DNA from: Pseudomonas yamanorum
Lineage (GTDB): Bacteria > Pseudomonadota > Gammaproteobacteria > Pseudomonadales > Pseudomonadaceae
NCBI RefSeq assembly: GCF_013386765.1
Contig: NZ_JACARE010000034.1
Span: 364 to 63,132, forward strand
Direction of reading: 5' to 3'
Length of the DNA: 62,769 nt
Made by a program: the position numbers and the translations under genes. Shown piece by piece: positions 1 through 9,650 of this stretch (position 1 is its first letter; each line of letters starts with the position of its first letter). The notes below the pieces were generated by a model. That model saw nothing but the letters and a program-made list of their open reading frames with translations, was not told the origin of the DNA and did not search any database.

Positions 1-11
1 TTACTTTGCCG

Positions 12-80
12 CTTTTGCAAAGTGACCCGCTGTAAGAGCGGAACCATAAGCCGCCGTTACCTAAATAACGGATATACCCC
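12..80. repeat. Left copy of a dispersed repeat, inverted relative to the right end
   Basis: This stretch aligns with the reverse complement of about 62659-62726. The shared blocks include AGTGACCCGCTGTAAGAGCG followed by GAACCA, and AAATAACGGATAT near the inner edge. The match is close at both ends and weaker in the middle (about 47-62). Similar sequences are, to my recollection, scattered through fluorescent Pseudomonas genomes, so this is probably a dispersed intergenic repeat and not a transposon end. No gene is visible in it. Confidence 0.75.
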
Positions 81-126
81 CCACCCAAAGCGATACAAAA
101 CCCAATAACGACACTAAATTTTGTGT

Positions 127-155
127 TTGATATTAATTTCCGTATCGCTTATAAA
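127..155 (+). promoter_or_regulatory. Probable sigma-70 promoter of the paa operon
   Basis: A -35 box TTGATA (127-132) and a -10 box TATAAA (150-155) are separated by exactly 17 bases. They lie about 45 bases upstream of the paaA start, in an AT-rich stretch that contrasts with the GC-rich gene. Transcription would begin near 162. No clear operator for a PaaX/PaaR-type regulator was recognised here. Confidence 0.55.
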
Positions 156-197
156 GTTCTCCATGCCTACGACAAAACACAAGGCGGGAGACCCCCC

Positions 198-1187
<990 letters not shown>

Positions 1188-1214
1188 TCGGCCACCTGAT
1201 GTGGAGTCACCGTT

Positions 1215-1496
1215 ATGTCTGAATGGACCCTGTTTGAAGTTTTCGTGCGCAGCAAGCACGGCCTGAATCACAAACATGTGGGCAGCGTGCATGCCGCCGA
1301 CACCACCATGGCCATCGAGAACGCCCGGGAGCTGTACACCCGGCGCAGTGAAGGCGTGAGCCTGTGGGTGGTGCCTTCCGCGCTGATCACCGCCTCGTCT
1401 CCGGACGAGAAAGACCCGCTGTTCGACCCCGCCGATGACAAGGTCTACCGCCACGCCAGCTTCTACGAGCTGCCGGCCGAAGTCGGACACATGTGA
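1215..1496 (+). CDS. paaB: Phenylacetyl-CoA epoxidase subunit PaaB
   Basis: This 93-residue protein is the small bridging subunit of the phenylacetyl-CoA epoxidase, which joins PaaAC heterodimers. The family pattern is clear: an N-terminal EWTLFEVFVRSKHGLNHKHVG and a C-terminal DDKVYRHASFYELP. It has no metal site of its own, as expected for PaaB. It starts 27 bases after paaA, behind a GGAGTCACCGTT ribosome site, and its stop lies 8 bases before the paaC start, so it is clearly in the same operon. Confidence 0.95.
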   Translation: MSEWTLFEVFVRSKHGLNHKHVGSVHAADTTMAIENARELYTRRSEGVSLWVVPSALITASSPDEKDPLFDPADDKVYRHASFYELPAEVGHM

Positions 1497-1504
1497 GGTC
1501 GACC

Positions 1505-2266
1505 ATGAACACTAAAACCGATCTGATCGAATACCTGCTGCGCCTCGGCGACAGCGCCCTGATCCAGGGCCAGCGCCTGTGCCAGTGGTGCGGCCACGCG
1601 CCGGCGCTGGAAGAAGAGCTGGCACTGATGAACGTCGGCCTCGACCTGGTGGGCCAGGCGCGTAACTGGCTGGAATACGCCGCCGAGCTGCTGGACGACG
1701 GGCGCGACGCCGATCACCTGGCCTTCCGCCGGGATGAGCGGGCCTATCGCAACCTGCTGCTGGTAGAGCAACCCAACGGCGACTACGCGGTGACCATTCT
1801 CAAGCAATTCCTCTATGACGCCTGGCACTTGCCGGTGTTGAACGGCCTGGCCCAGTCCAGCGACGAACGCATCGCCGGCATCGCGGCCAAGGCCGTCAAG
1901 GAAGTCACCTATCACCTGCGCCGCTCCGGCGAGTGGGTGGAGCGCCTGGGGGACGGCACCGAGGAAAGCCACAAACGCATGCTCGCGGCGATCCCCGAGT
2001 TGTGGCGGTTCACCGTGGAACTGACCAGCGCCGACGACAGTGAACAGCGCCTGCACACCGCCAGCATCACGCCGGACGCGGCGCAAGTGGCTGCGGCGTG
2101 GCAGGCCAAGGTCAGCGAGATCTTCACCAGCGCCACCCTGCCCCTGCCGCCGGCCGCGAGCTATTTCTACCTGGACGCCCGCCGTGGCCTGCACAGCGAG
2201 CACCTGGGGATTCTGCTGGCAGAAATGCAATTCCTGCCCCGAGCGTACCCCGATGCAACCTGGTGA
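1505..2266 (+). CDS. paaC: Phenylacetyl-CoA epoxidase structural subunit PaaC
   Basis: PaaC is a ferritin-like helical partner that forms the PaaAC heterodimer. It resembles the di-iron fold but serves a structural role in the known enzyme. The product of 253 residues begins MNTKTDLIEYLLRLGDSALI, typical of the family. The frame is open back to a GTG at 1493 that overlaps the paaB stop, but the ATG at 1505 has a GAGGTC ribosome site and matches known PaaC ends. The 3' end overlaps paaD by 14 bases, which suggests translational coupling. Confidence 0.94.
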   Translation: MNTKTDLIEYLLRLGDSALIQGQRLCQWCGHAPALEEELALMNVGLDLVGQARNWLEYAAELLDDGRDADHLAFRRDERAYRNLLLVEQPNGDYAVTILKQFLYDAWHLPVLNGLAQSSDERIAGIAAKAVKEVTYHLRRSGEWVERLGDGTEESHKRMLAAIPELWRFTVELTSADDSEQRLHTASITPDAAQVAAAWQAKVSEIFTSATLPLPPAASYFYLDARRGLHSEHLGILLAEMQFLPRAYPDATW

Positions 2267-2786
2267 GCTGATCGCCAGCGACCAGGGCGCACGGCCGGCG
2301 CAACCCACCGACCTGGCCGCGGCGTGGGCCACCCTCGCCCAGGTCATGGACCCGGAAGTGCCGGTGGTGAGCGTGGTCGACCTGGGGATAGTGCGCGACC
2401 TGGACTGGCAGGCCGGCCATCTGCATGTGGTGGTCACGCCGACTTACTCCGGCTGCCCCGCCACCGAAGTGATCGAGGGCGATATCCGCGATGCCCTGGA
2501 GCAAGCGGGTTTTCGTGCGCCGCAACTGGAACGCAAGTTGACCCCGGCCTGGACCACCGACTGGATCACCAGCAGTGGCCGCGAACGCCTGCGGGCCTAC
2601 GGCATCGCACCGCCCCAAGGCAGTAGCAGCAAGCGCAGCCTGCTCGGCGAAAGCCCGGTGATTGCCTGCCCGCAATGCGGCAGCACCCACACCGAAGTGC
2701 TCAGCGAGTTCGGCTCCACGGCCTGCAAAGCGTTGCACCGCTGCCGCGACTGCCTGGAACCGTTCGACTATTTCAAGTGCATCTGA
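2253..2786 (+). CDS. paaD: Phenylacetyl-CoA epoxidase maturation protein PaaD
   Basis: PaaD belongs to the MIP18/DUF59 family and is thought to help assemble or maintain the metal cofactors of the epoxidase. It is not part of the purified catalytic complex. The N-terminal half has the DUF59 pattern around VMDPEVPVVSVVDLGIVRD and SGCPATEV. The C-terminal end carries a zinc-ribbon arrangement, CPQCGS followed by CRDC and a terminal FKCI. The ATG at 2253 overlaps the end of paaC and gives 177 residues. Longer in-frame starts inside paaC would add an arginine-rich tail that is not part of the family. Confidence 0.92.
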   Translation: MQPGELIASDQGARPAQPTDLAAAWATLAQVMDPEVPVVSVVDLGIVRDLDWQAGHLHVVVTPTYSGCPATEVIEGDIRDALEQAGFRAPQLERKLTPAWTTDWITSSGRERLRAYGIAPPQGSSSKRSLLGESPVIACPQCGSTHTEVLSEFGSTACKALHRCRDCLEPFDYFKCI

Positions 2787-2819
2787 GGGGCCAGCGGCCC
2801 GCTTGGTTGGAGAACAACA

Positions 2820-3896
2820 ATGAGCAAATTTCATAGCCTGACCATCAAGGATGTGCGCAACGAGACCCGTGACGCGGTGTCCATCGCCTTCGAGATTCCG
2901 CAGCACCTGCAAGACAGTTTCCACTTCACCCAAGGCCAGCACCTGGTGATGCGCACCCAGCTGGATGGCGAGGAAGTGCGCCGCTCTTATTCGATCTGCA
3001 CCGGGGTCAATGACGGTGAACTGCGCATCGCCATCAAGCGCGTGGCCGGAGGGCGGTTCTCGGCGTTTGCCAATGAGCAGCTCAAGGCCGGGCACAGCCT
3101 GGAAGTGATGCCGCCCGCCGGGCATTTTCATGTGGACCTGGATCCCGCTCGCCACGGTCATTACCTGGCGGTGGCCGCCGGCAGCGGCATCACGCCGATC
3201 CTGTCGATCATCAAGACCACCCTGCAAACCGAGCCCCACAGCCGCGTGACGCTGCTGTACGGCAACCGTTCCAGCTCCGGCGCGCTGTTTCGCGAACAGC
3301 TCGAAGACCTGAAGAACCGCTACCTGCAGCGCCTGAACCTGATCTTCGTGTTCAGCCGCGAGCAACAGGATGTCGACCTCTACAACGGCCGTATCAACGC
3401 TGACAAATGCGAGCAACTGTTCTCCCGCTGGCTCGACGTAAAAGCCCTCGACGCGGCCTTTATCTGCGGCCCGCAGGAAATGACCGAAACCGTGCGCGAC
3501 AGTCTCAAGGCCAAGGGCATGGCGCCGGAGCGCATTCACTTCGAACTGTTCGCCGCCGCCGGCAGCCAGCACAAACGCGAGGCTCGTGAAGCGGCGCGGC
3601 AAGTGGATGCGGCGGTCAGCCAGATCACCGTGATCAGCGATGGCCGCGCCCTCGCCTTCGACCTGCCCCGCAACAGCCAAAGCATTCTTGACGCGGGCAA
3701 CGCCCAAGGCGCTGAGCTGCCGTATTCGTGCAAGGCCGGCGTGTGCTCCACCTGCAAATGCAAGGTGATCGAAGGCGAAGTGGAGATGGACAGCAACCAC
3801 GCCCTGGAGGACTACGAAGTGGCCGCCGGCTATGTGCTGTCGTGCCAGGCGTTCCCGGTCAGCGACAAGGTGGTACTGGATTTCGATCAGCTTTAA
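2820..3896 (+). CDS. paaE: Phenylacetyl-CoA epoxidase reductase subunit PaaE
   Basis: PaaE passes electrons from NADPH to the PaaA di-iron centre. The 358 residues show a ferredoxin-NADP reductase module first: a flavin motif RRSYSIC near residue 58 and an NADP motif AAGSGITPI. A plant-type 2Fe-2S domain follows at the C-terminus, with CKAGVCSTC and a later Cys in VLSCQAF. A good ribosome site (TTGGAGAACAACA) precedes the start. It closes the paaABCDE block and is followed by a REPIN, which probably sits near the end of the transcript. Confidence 0.95.
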   Translation: MSKFHSLTIKDVRNETRDAVSIAFEIPQHLQDSFHFTQGQHLVMRTQLDGEEVRRSYSICTGVNDGELRIAIKRVAGGRFSAFANEQLKAGHSLEVMPPAGHFHVDLDPARHGHYLAVAAGSGITPILSIIKTTLQTEPHSRVTLLYGNRSSSGALFREQLEDLKNRYLQRLNLIFVFSREQQDVDLYNGRINADKCEQLFSRWLDVKALDAAFICGPQEMTETVRDSLKAKGMAPERIHFELFAAAGSQHKREAREAARQVDAAVSQITVISDGRALAFDLPRNSQSILDAGNAQGAELPYSCKAGVCSTCKCKVIEGEVEMDSNHALEDYEVAAGYVLSCQAFPVSDKVVLDFDQL

Positions 3897-3909
3897 GGAC
3901 ACACCGCTC

Positions 3910-4015
3910 CCCTGTAGGAGCGAGCTTGCTCGCGAAGGTCGTTAACGATGACGCGGGTAGCCTGAATCAACGCGGCGCCCTCAGGTTTTTCGCGAGCAAG
4001 CTCGCTCCTACAGGG
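3910..4015. repeat. REPIN (paired REP palindromes)
   Basis: Two inverted REP units, CCTGTAGGAGCGAGCTTGCT continuing CGCGAA (3911-3936) and its reverse complement (3989-4015), enclose a spacer of about 50 bases. The spacer resembles that of the copy at 10766-10867, so these are mobile-like REPIN copies. It lies between paaE and the transport genes and could fold into a long hairpin that limits read-through. Confidence 0.85.
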
Positions 4016-4057
4016 CGCAGGTTTAACCACAACAACAATAAAAAGGAGCACACCGCC

Positions 4058-4366
4058 ATGACCCCCGACGCTATCGAACGCATCCGTCGACATCCCGATT
4101 TCATCCAGTTGGTACGCCGCAAACAGAACCTGTACTGGTCGCTGTCGCTGATCATGCTGGTGATCTATTTCGGGTTTGTGCTGTTGGTGGCGTTCTCCCC
4201 GGCCACCCTCGGGCAGTCGTTGAGCGGCGGCGTGACCACCGTGGGCATGCTGGTGGGTGTGGTGATTGTGCTGCTGGCGTTCGCACTGACCGGCTTTTAT
4301 GTGTACCGCGCCAACCATGTGATCGACCCGCTGAACGACAAACTCAAGCAGGAGTGCGCAGTATGA
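4058..4366 (+). CDS. DUF485 small membrane protein
   Basis: This is a 102-residue membrane protein of the DUF485/YjcH family. It has two predicted membrane segments (about residues 25-47 and 60-83) and charged ends. Members are almost always encoded just before an ActP-type sodium:solute symporter and are presumed to assist it, though the biochemical role is not established. Its stop overlaps the paaL start (ATGA), which suggests translational coupling. The start at 4058 follows a strong AAAAAGGAG ribosome site. Confidence 0.9.
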   Translation: MTPDAIERIRRHPDFIQLVRRKQNLYWSLSLIMLVIYFGFVLLVAFSPATLGQSLSGGVTTVGMLVGVVIVLLAFALTGFYVYRANHVIDPLNDKLKQECAV

Positions 4367-6009
4367 GTCGGCTTGTGGCGTGGTTTCTCCTGCCTTTGGC
4401 ATTGGCCACCGACTTGGCGGTGGCCGCCGATGGCGCGTCCCGGCCATTGAACTGGAACGCCATCGGCATGTTCCTGGTGTTCGTGCTGTTCACCCTCGGC
4501 GTCACCCGTTGGGCCGCCCTGCGCACCCGCTCCGCCAGCGATTTCTACACCGCCGGAGGCGGCATGAGCGGGTTCCAGAATGGCCTGGCGATCGCCGGCG
4601 ACATGATCTCCGCGGCGTCATTCCTCGGCATCTCGGCGATGATGTTCCTCAACGGTTATGACGGCCTGCTTTACGCCCTGGGCGTGTTGGCTGGCTGGCC
4701 AATTATCCTGTTCCTGATCGCCGAACGCCTGCGCAACCTGGGCAAGTACACCTTTGCCGATGTGGTGTCCTACCGCCTGGAACAAACCCCGGTGCGCCTG
4801 ACCTCGGCCTTCGGCACCCTGACCGTGGCCTTGATGTACCTGGTGGCGCAGATGGTTGGCGCCGGCAAGCTGATCGAGCTGCTGTTCGGCATCGACTACC
4901 TGTACGCGGTGATGCTGGTGGGCGTGCTGATGGTGTTCTACGTGACCTTCGGCGGCATGCTCGCCACCACCTGGGTGCAGATCATCAAGGCGGTGATGCT
5001 GCTGTTTGGCACCACTTTCATGGCGTTCATGGTGCTCAAGCATTTTGGCTTCAGCACCGAAGCGATGTTCGCCGGCGCCACTGCGGTGCACGCCAAAGGC
5101 AACGCGATCATGGCGCCGGGCGGCTTGCTGTCGAACCCGATCGATGCGATTTCCCTGGGCCTGGGCATGATGTTCGGCACCGCCGGGCTGCCGCATATCC
5201 TGATGCGCTTCTTTACCGTCAGCGACGCCAAGGAAGCGCGCAAGAGCGTGTTCTACGCCACCGGTTTCATTGGCTACTTCTACCTGCTGCTGATCATCGT
5301 CGGCTTTGGCGCCATCGTCATGGTGGGGACTGACCCGAGCTTCCGGGATGCCAATGGCGCAATCATCGGCGGCGGCAACATGATCGCCGTGCACCTGGCC
5401 CAGGCCGTGGGCGGCAACCTGTTCCTCGGGTTCATTTCGGCGGTGGCCTTCGCGACCATCCTGGCCGTGGTGGCCGGGCTGGCGTTGTCCGGCGCATCGG
5501 CGGTGTCCCATGACCTGTATGCCTGCGTGATCCGCAAGGGCCAGGCCAGTGAGCAACAGGAAATCCGCGTGTCGCGCATCGCCACGCTGTGCATCGGCGT
5601 GTTGGCGATCATCCTCGGCCTGCTGTTTGAGTCGCAGAACATTGCGTTTCTGTCGGGCCTGGTACTGGCAATCGCCGCCTCGGTGAATTTCCCGGTGCTG
5701 TTCCTCTCGATGTACTGGAAGGGCCTGACCACCCGTGGCGCGGTGACCGGCAGCCTGGCCGGACTGGTCTCGGCCATCGTGCTGCTGGTGCTGAGCCCGG
5801 CGGTGTGGGTCAACGTGCTGCATTACGACAAGGCGCTGTTCCCGTACTCCAACCCGGCCCTGTTCTCCATGAGCCTGGCGTTTTTCAGCGCCTGGGTCTT
5901 TTCCGTCACCGACCGCTCGCCCCGCGCCGCCATTGAGCGTGGGCGTTACCTGGCGCAGTTCATTCGCTCCATGACCGGCATTGGTGCCGCAGGCGCCAGC
6001 AAACACTAA
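4363..6009 (+). CDS. paaL: Phenylacetate permease PaaL (sodium:solute symporter)
   Basis: A 548-residue sodium:solute symporter (SSS) family protein close to the acetate permease ActP. It has a signal-like first segment and about 13 further hydrophobic segments. Family patterns include DFYTAGGGMSGFQNGLAIAG and an LPHILMRFFTV block after the central loop. Because it lies between paaE and paaZ, phenylacetate is the likely substrate. By sequence alone it could also carry acetate or other monocarboxylates. No PaaM-type porin gene is present next to it. Confidence 0.85.
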   Translation: MSRLVAWFLLPLALATDLAVAADGASRPLNWNAIGMFLVFVLFTLGVTRWAALRTRSASDFYTAGGGMSGFQNGLAIAGDMISAASFLGISAMMFLNGYDGLLYALGVLAGWPIILFLIAERLRNLGKYTFADVVSYRLEQTPVRLTSAFGTLTVALMYLVAQMVGAGKLIELLFGIDYLYAVMLVGVLMVFYVTFGGMLATTWVQIIKAVMLLFGTTFMAFMVLKHFGFSTEAMFAGATAVHAKGNAIMAPGGLLSNPIDAISLGLGMMFGTAGLPHILMRFFTVSDAKEARKSVFYATGFIGYFYLLLIIVGFGAIVMVGTDPSFRDANGAIIGGGNMIAVHLAQAVGGNLFLGFISAVAFATILAVVAGLALSGASAVSHDLYACVIRKGQASEQQEIRVSRIATLCIGVLAIILGLLFESQNIAFLSGLVLAIAASVNFPVLFLSMYWKGLTTRGAVTGSLAGLVSAIVLLVLSPAVWVNVLHYDKALFPYSNPALFSMSLAFFSAWVFSVTDRSPRAAIERGRYLAQFIRSMTGIGAAGASKH

Positions 6010-6038
6010 CTCTCTTTATTCAACCCGGAGGAATCGTG

Positions 6039-8093
6039 ATGCCTCACGCCCCTACCCTGCAAAGTTTTATCGCTGGCCGCTGGATCGGCCAACACGGCGC
6101 CCAGGTGCTGCGCAGCGCCATCGACGGCCACGAACTGGCACGCACCCATGAAGAGCGCCCGGACTTCGCCGAAGCCATCGAGCATGGCCGTCGCCAGGGC
6201 GTCAGCGGGCTGATGGCCCTGGACTTCCAGCAACGGGCCCAGCGCCTCAAGGCCATCGCCCTGTACCTGAGCGAGCGCAAGGAACAGCTCTACGCCCTCT
6301 CCCACCACAGCGGCGCGACCCGTGCCGACAGCTGGATCGACATCGAAGGCGGCAACAGCACCCTGTTCACCTACGCCAGCCTCGGTTCGCGGGAATTGCC
6401 GTCGGGCAATATCGTCCACGAAGGCCCGGCAATGCAGTTGAGCAAGCTGGGGAGTTTCGCCGGTACGCACATTCTGGTGCCCCGTGGCGGCCTGGTGGTG
6501 CACATCAACGCGTTCAACTTCCCGATCTGGGGCATGCTGGAAAAATTCGCCCCGAGTTTCCTGGCGGGCATGCCGTGCATCGTCAAGCCGGCCAGCGCCA
6601 CCAGCTACCTGACCGAAGCCGTGGTGCGCCTGATGGACGAATCCGGGCTGCTGCCAGCGGGCAGCCTGCAACTGGTGATCGGCAGCACCGGCGACCTGCT
6701 CGACCGCCTGCAAGGCCAGGACGTGGTGACCTTCACCGGCTCCGCCGACACCGCCGCCAAGCTGCGGGTCAACCCTAACCTGATCCGCAACTCGGTGCCG
6801 TTCAATGCCGAGGCCGACTCGCTGAACTGCGCGATCCTCGCCCCGGACGTGAGCCCGGACGACGAAGAGTTCGAGCTGTTCATCAAGGAAGTCGCCCGGG
6901 AAATGACCACCAAGGCCGGGCAGAAATGCACCGCCATTCGCCGCGCCATCGTACCAGCCAAACACATCGATGCCGTCGCCACCCGCCTGCGTGACCGCCT
7001 GAAAAAAGTCGTGGTGGGCGACCCGTCGGTGGAGGGCGTGCGCATGGGCGCGCTGGCCTCCCACGACCAGCAGAAAGACGTGGCCGAGCGCCTGGAAAGC
7101 CTGTTGCAGAGCAGCGACATGTTGTTCGGCGCCCGCGACGGCTTTGAACCCCGCGGCGAAAACGTCAACCAGGGCGCCTTCTTCGCCCCGACCCTGCTGC
7201 AAGCCCGCGACCCGCACGCTGAGGGTGGCGCCCACGACATCGAGGCCTTCGGCCCGGTCAGCACCTTGATGGCCTACGACGACCTGGACGAAGCCCTCGC
7301 CCTCGCCGCACGGGGCAAAGGCAGCCTCGTCGCCAGCCTGATCACCAAAGACCCGCAGATCGCCGCCAAAGCCATTCCAGTCGCGGCTGCGTGGCACGGC
7401 CGCCTGCTGGTGCTCGACCGCGAATCCGCCGCCGAATCCACCGGCCACGGCTCGCCGCTGCCACAGCTCAAACACGGCGGCCCGGGCCGCGCCGGTGGTG
7501 GCGAAGAACTCGGCGGCTTGCGCGCGGTGAAACACTACCTGCAACGCGCGGCAGTCCAGGGCTCGCCCACCATGCTGGCGGCCGTCACCGGCGAATACGT
7601 GCGCGGCGCCAAGGTCATCGAGACCGAAGTGCACCCGTTCCGCCGGTTCTTCCAGGACCTGCAGATTGGCGAATCACTGCTGACCCACCGCCGCACCGTC
7701 ACCGAGGCTGACCTGGTGAACTTCGGCTGCCTGTCGGGCGACCACTTCTACATGCACTTCGACGACATCGCCGCCAAGGAATCGCAATTCGGCAAGCGCA
7801 TCGCCCATGGTTATTTTGTGCTGTCGGCGGCGGCCGGGCTGTTCGTGTCCCCGGCACCGGGGCCGGTGTTGGCGAACTACGGGTTGGACACCCTGCGGTT
7901 TATCAACCCGGTGGGCATTGGCGACACCATCCAGGCACGGCTGACCTGCAAGCGCAAGATCGACCAGGGCAAGAAGAGCCCGCAGGGCATTCCGCAAGGC
8001 GTGGTGGCGTGGGATGTGGAGGTGACCAACCAGCTGGGTGAGTTGGTGGCCAGTTATGACATCTTGACGTTGGTGGTGAAACGCGAGGACTGA
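6039..8093 (+). CDS. paaZ: Bifunctional oxepin-CoA hydrolase / semialdehyde dehydrogenase PaaZ
   Basis: PaaZ opens the oxepin-CoA ring and oxidises the resulting aldehyde to 3-oxo-5,6-dehydrosuberyl-CoA. The 684 residues split into an aldehyde dehydrogenase domain (about 1-520; catalytic Cys in GQKCTAIRRA, Glu in FNAEADSLNC) and a MaoC-like hydratase domain (about 530-684; the D-x4-H type motif in LSGDHFYMHFDD). Both active sites look intact, so the fusion should be bifunctional. A strong CCCGGAGGAATCG ribosome site precedes the ATG at 6039. A hairpin at 8105-8130 follows it. Confidence 0.95.
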   Translation: MPHAPTLQSFIAGRWIGQHGAQVLRSAIDGHELARTHEERPDFAEAIEHGRRQGVSGLMALDFQQRAQRLKAIALYLSERKEQLYALSHHSGATRADSWIDIEGGNSTLFTYASLGSRELPSGNIVHEGPAMQLSKLGSFAGTHILVPRGGLVVHINAFNFPIWGMLEKFAPSFLAGMPCIVKPASATSYLTEAVVRLMDESGLLPAGSLQLVIGSTGDLLDRLQGQDVVTFTGSADTAAKLRVNPNLIRNSVPFNAEADSLNCAILAPDVSPDDEEFELFIKEVAREMTTKAGQKCTAIRRAIVPAKHIDAVATRLRDRLKKVVVGDPSVEGVRMGALASHDQQKDVAERLESLLQSSDMLFGARDGFEPRGENVNQGAFFAPTLLQARDPHAEGGAHDIEAFGPVSTLMAYDDLDEALALAARGKGSLVASLITKDPQIAAKAIPVAAAWHGRLLVLDRESAAESTGHGSPLPQLKHGGPGRAGGGEELGGLRAVKHYLQRAAVQGSPTMLAAVTGEYVRGAKVIETEVHPFRRFFQDLQIGESLLTHRRTVTEADLVNFGCLSGDHFYMHFDDIAAKESQFGKRIAHGYFVLSAAAGLFVSPAPGPVLANYGLDTLRFINPVGIGDTIQARLTCKRKIDQGKKSPQGIPQGVVAWDVEVTNQLGELVASYDILTLVVKRED

Positions 8094-8104
8094 TCGCTCA
8101 GAAC

Positions 8105-8130
8105 AATGTGGGGCTCGACAGCTCCACATT
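8105..8130 (+). terminator. Possible terminator after paaZ
   Basis: An 11-base stem (AATGTGGGGCT paired with AGCTCCACATT, one G-U pair) encloses the loop CGAC, 11 bases after the paaZ stop. It is followed by only a short T-run, so it is a moderate candidate for an intrinsic terminator. Confidence 0.5.
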
Positions 8131-8221
8131 TGATCTCGGTTGATCAGGAGAGTGTGTTTGCATCCCGCCTGATTGATTTTTTGCGCCGTACAACACACCT
8201 TAGGGATCGTTTTTGCAAAAG

Positions 8222-8302
8222 ATGACGCCCACAGTGTCCGACTTCCCCATCATCAACACCGACCGCCTGCGGCTCAGGGAACTGACACCGCAGGACGCTG
8301 CT
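8222..8302 (+). pseudogene. Remnant of a GNAT-family N-acetyltransferase
   Basis: The reading frame starting MTPTVSDF and continuing IINTDRLRLRELTPQDA matches the first beta strand of RimJ/RimL-type acetyltransferases. After about 27 residues the similarity stops, and the remaining frame runs antisense through the 3' end of the kinase gene at 8324. No further acetyltransferase sequence is visible. This is best read as a 5' stub left after a deletion or insertion that brought in the tauA-tauD-kinase operon. Confidence 0.55.
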
Positions 8303-8323
8303 GCGGGAAGAGTGCAAATACCT

Positions 8324-8800
8324 TTAGCCGCTGACAATCGTCTGTGCCCGCACAAACCCTTCGTCTTCATCAGGCGGTTCAAGCATGTTGAACACGCTTT
8401 TCAATGCTGCCTCCGGCACTCTCTTGTCAGCGCTGCGTTGTGCGTTTCGCGCTAACGCCAGCTCCAAGGGTGCACTCACCAGGATGCCCGTTACCGGGAT
8501 TGCATATTCCCTGACGATGGAAAGCAGCTCCTCCCGATGACGCCGCGCCGGCAAGGCTGCATCAAAGACGATCGCCCCGCGCCCCAATCGCTCAAGGTTC
8601 TCCGACACCCAGCGCGACTTGCCAGCCCCTTGCACGCCCATGACCACGTAAACATGAGCACCCGCTTCGGCTTCCGACAGTACGTGCCTCAACCGTGCAT
8701 ACGCGAGCTGCCATGCCTGTCGATTTCGCTCCGGCGTGAACTCCCTGCCGAACTCAGTTTCCAGATAGTCGTCCGGGTTGATCACCAAGGGCAGGTCCAT
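8324..8800 (-). CDS. P-loop kinase-like ATPase, third gene of the tauA-tauD operon
   Basis: A small AAA/zeta-toxin-like P-loop protein of 158 residues. A Walker A motif GVQGAGKSRW lies at about residues 55-64, followed by a region compatible with a nucleotide-kinase fold (ALARNAQRS). The substrate is unknown. The start at 8800 (MDLPLVINPDD) is chosen because a GGAGGA site lies 8 bases upstream. An alternative ATG at 8815 overlaps the tauD stop as TGATG. Either way translation is likely coupled to tauD. A kinase is not a usual partner of taurine genes, so its role here is unclear. Confidence 0.7.
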   Translation of the reverse strand: MDLPLVINPDDYLETEFGREFTPERNRQAWQLAYARLRHVLSEAEAGAHVYVVMGVQGAGKSRWVSENLERLGRGAIVFDAALPARRHREELLSIVREYAIPVTGILVSAPLELALARNAQRSADKRVPEAALKSVFNMLEPPDEDEGFVRAQTIVSG

Positions 8801-8814
8801 CGACTGATCCTCCA

Positions 8815-9648
8815 TCAAAAAGGCACGTCACCCAAAATCGTCGCGCGGTGCATCACCCGCCTTTGCGGCCGGTAATCATCAATCGCGTAATGCTGGGTAA
8901 TGCGGTTATCCCAGAACGCTACATCATTCGCCTTCCACCGCCAACGCACGGTAAATTCCGGGCGGCTCACGTGGCTGAACAACAGCCGCAGCAGCGCCTC
9001 ACCTTCTGCCGCCTCAAGCTCGTTGATTCGCGTGGTGAAGCCTTCATTCACAAACAATGCCTTGCGACCCGTAGCGGGATGGGTCCTGACCACCGGGTGT
9101 GACAGCGGCGGGTGATCCTTCCTGGCTTTTTCGTAGCGTTCCAATGCTTCGGGCGTGCTGCCAAACCGTTCGGTGGGAAAGGACTTGGTCAACTCGTGGG
9201 TAGCGGTCAGGCCATCAAGCAGGTGCCTGATGGGGGCCGATAACGCTTCGAACGCCGCCACGCCATTGGCCCACAACGTATCCCCGCCAAAGGCCGGCAC
9301 TTGCCTGGCCGCCAATACGGAGCCCATCGCCGGCGCGGCGAGGAAGGTCACGTCGGTGTGCCAGATGGCGTTGTCGCGCACATCGGTCACGGCGGTGTCG
9401 ATCAGCAGCAGTTCCGGGTGCTGGTCAACGTGCGGATAAATCGGATGCCGGTGCAAATCACCAAACCGCGCGGCAAACGCTACGTGCTGCGCGGGGGTAA
9501 TGGCCTGGTTACGGAAGAACAACACCTGATGCTGCAGCAGTGCTTGCTCTACCCAGTCGTGCTGTTGATCAGTCAGAGGCAGGGACATATCCAGCCCCTC
9601 GACCTCGGCGCCGATGGCAGGGCCAAGGGGATGAAGCGTCAGGCCCAT
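8815..9648 (-). CDS. tauD: TauD/TfdA-family 2-oxoglutarate-dependent dioxygenase
   Basis: A 277-residue Fe(II)/2-oxoglutarate dioxygenase of the TauD family. Such enzymes hydroxylate taurine or other sulfonates so that sulfite is released for sulfur nutrition. The facial triad is visible: H-x-D in WHTDVTFL and the distal His in RVMHRATILG, next to the Arg expected to bind 2-oxoglutarate. It starts 2 bases after the tauA stop, with its ribosome site (GGAGAG) inside tauA. The substrate could be taurine or another sulfonate; the family is certain and the exact substrate is not. Confidence 0.85.
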   Translation of the reverse strand: MGLTLHPLGPAIGAEVEGLDMSLPLTDQQHDWVEQALLQHQVLFFRNQAITPAQHVAFAARFGDLHRHPIYPHVDQHPELLLIDTAVTDVRDNAIWHTDVTFLAAPAMGSVLAARQVPAFGGDTLWANGVAAFEALSAPIRHLLDGLTATHELTKSFPTERFGSTPEALERYEKARKDHPPLSHPVVRTHPATGRKALFVNEGFTTRINELEAAEGEALLRLLFSHVSRPEFTVRWRWKANDVAFWDNRITQHYAIDDYRPQRRVMHRATILGDVPF

Positions 9649-9650
9649 GA

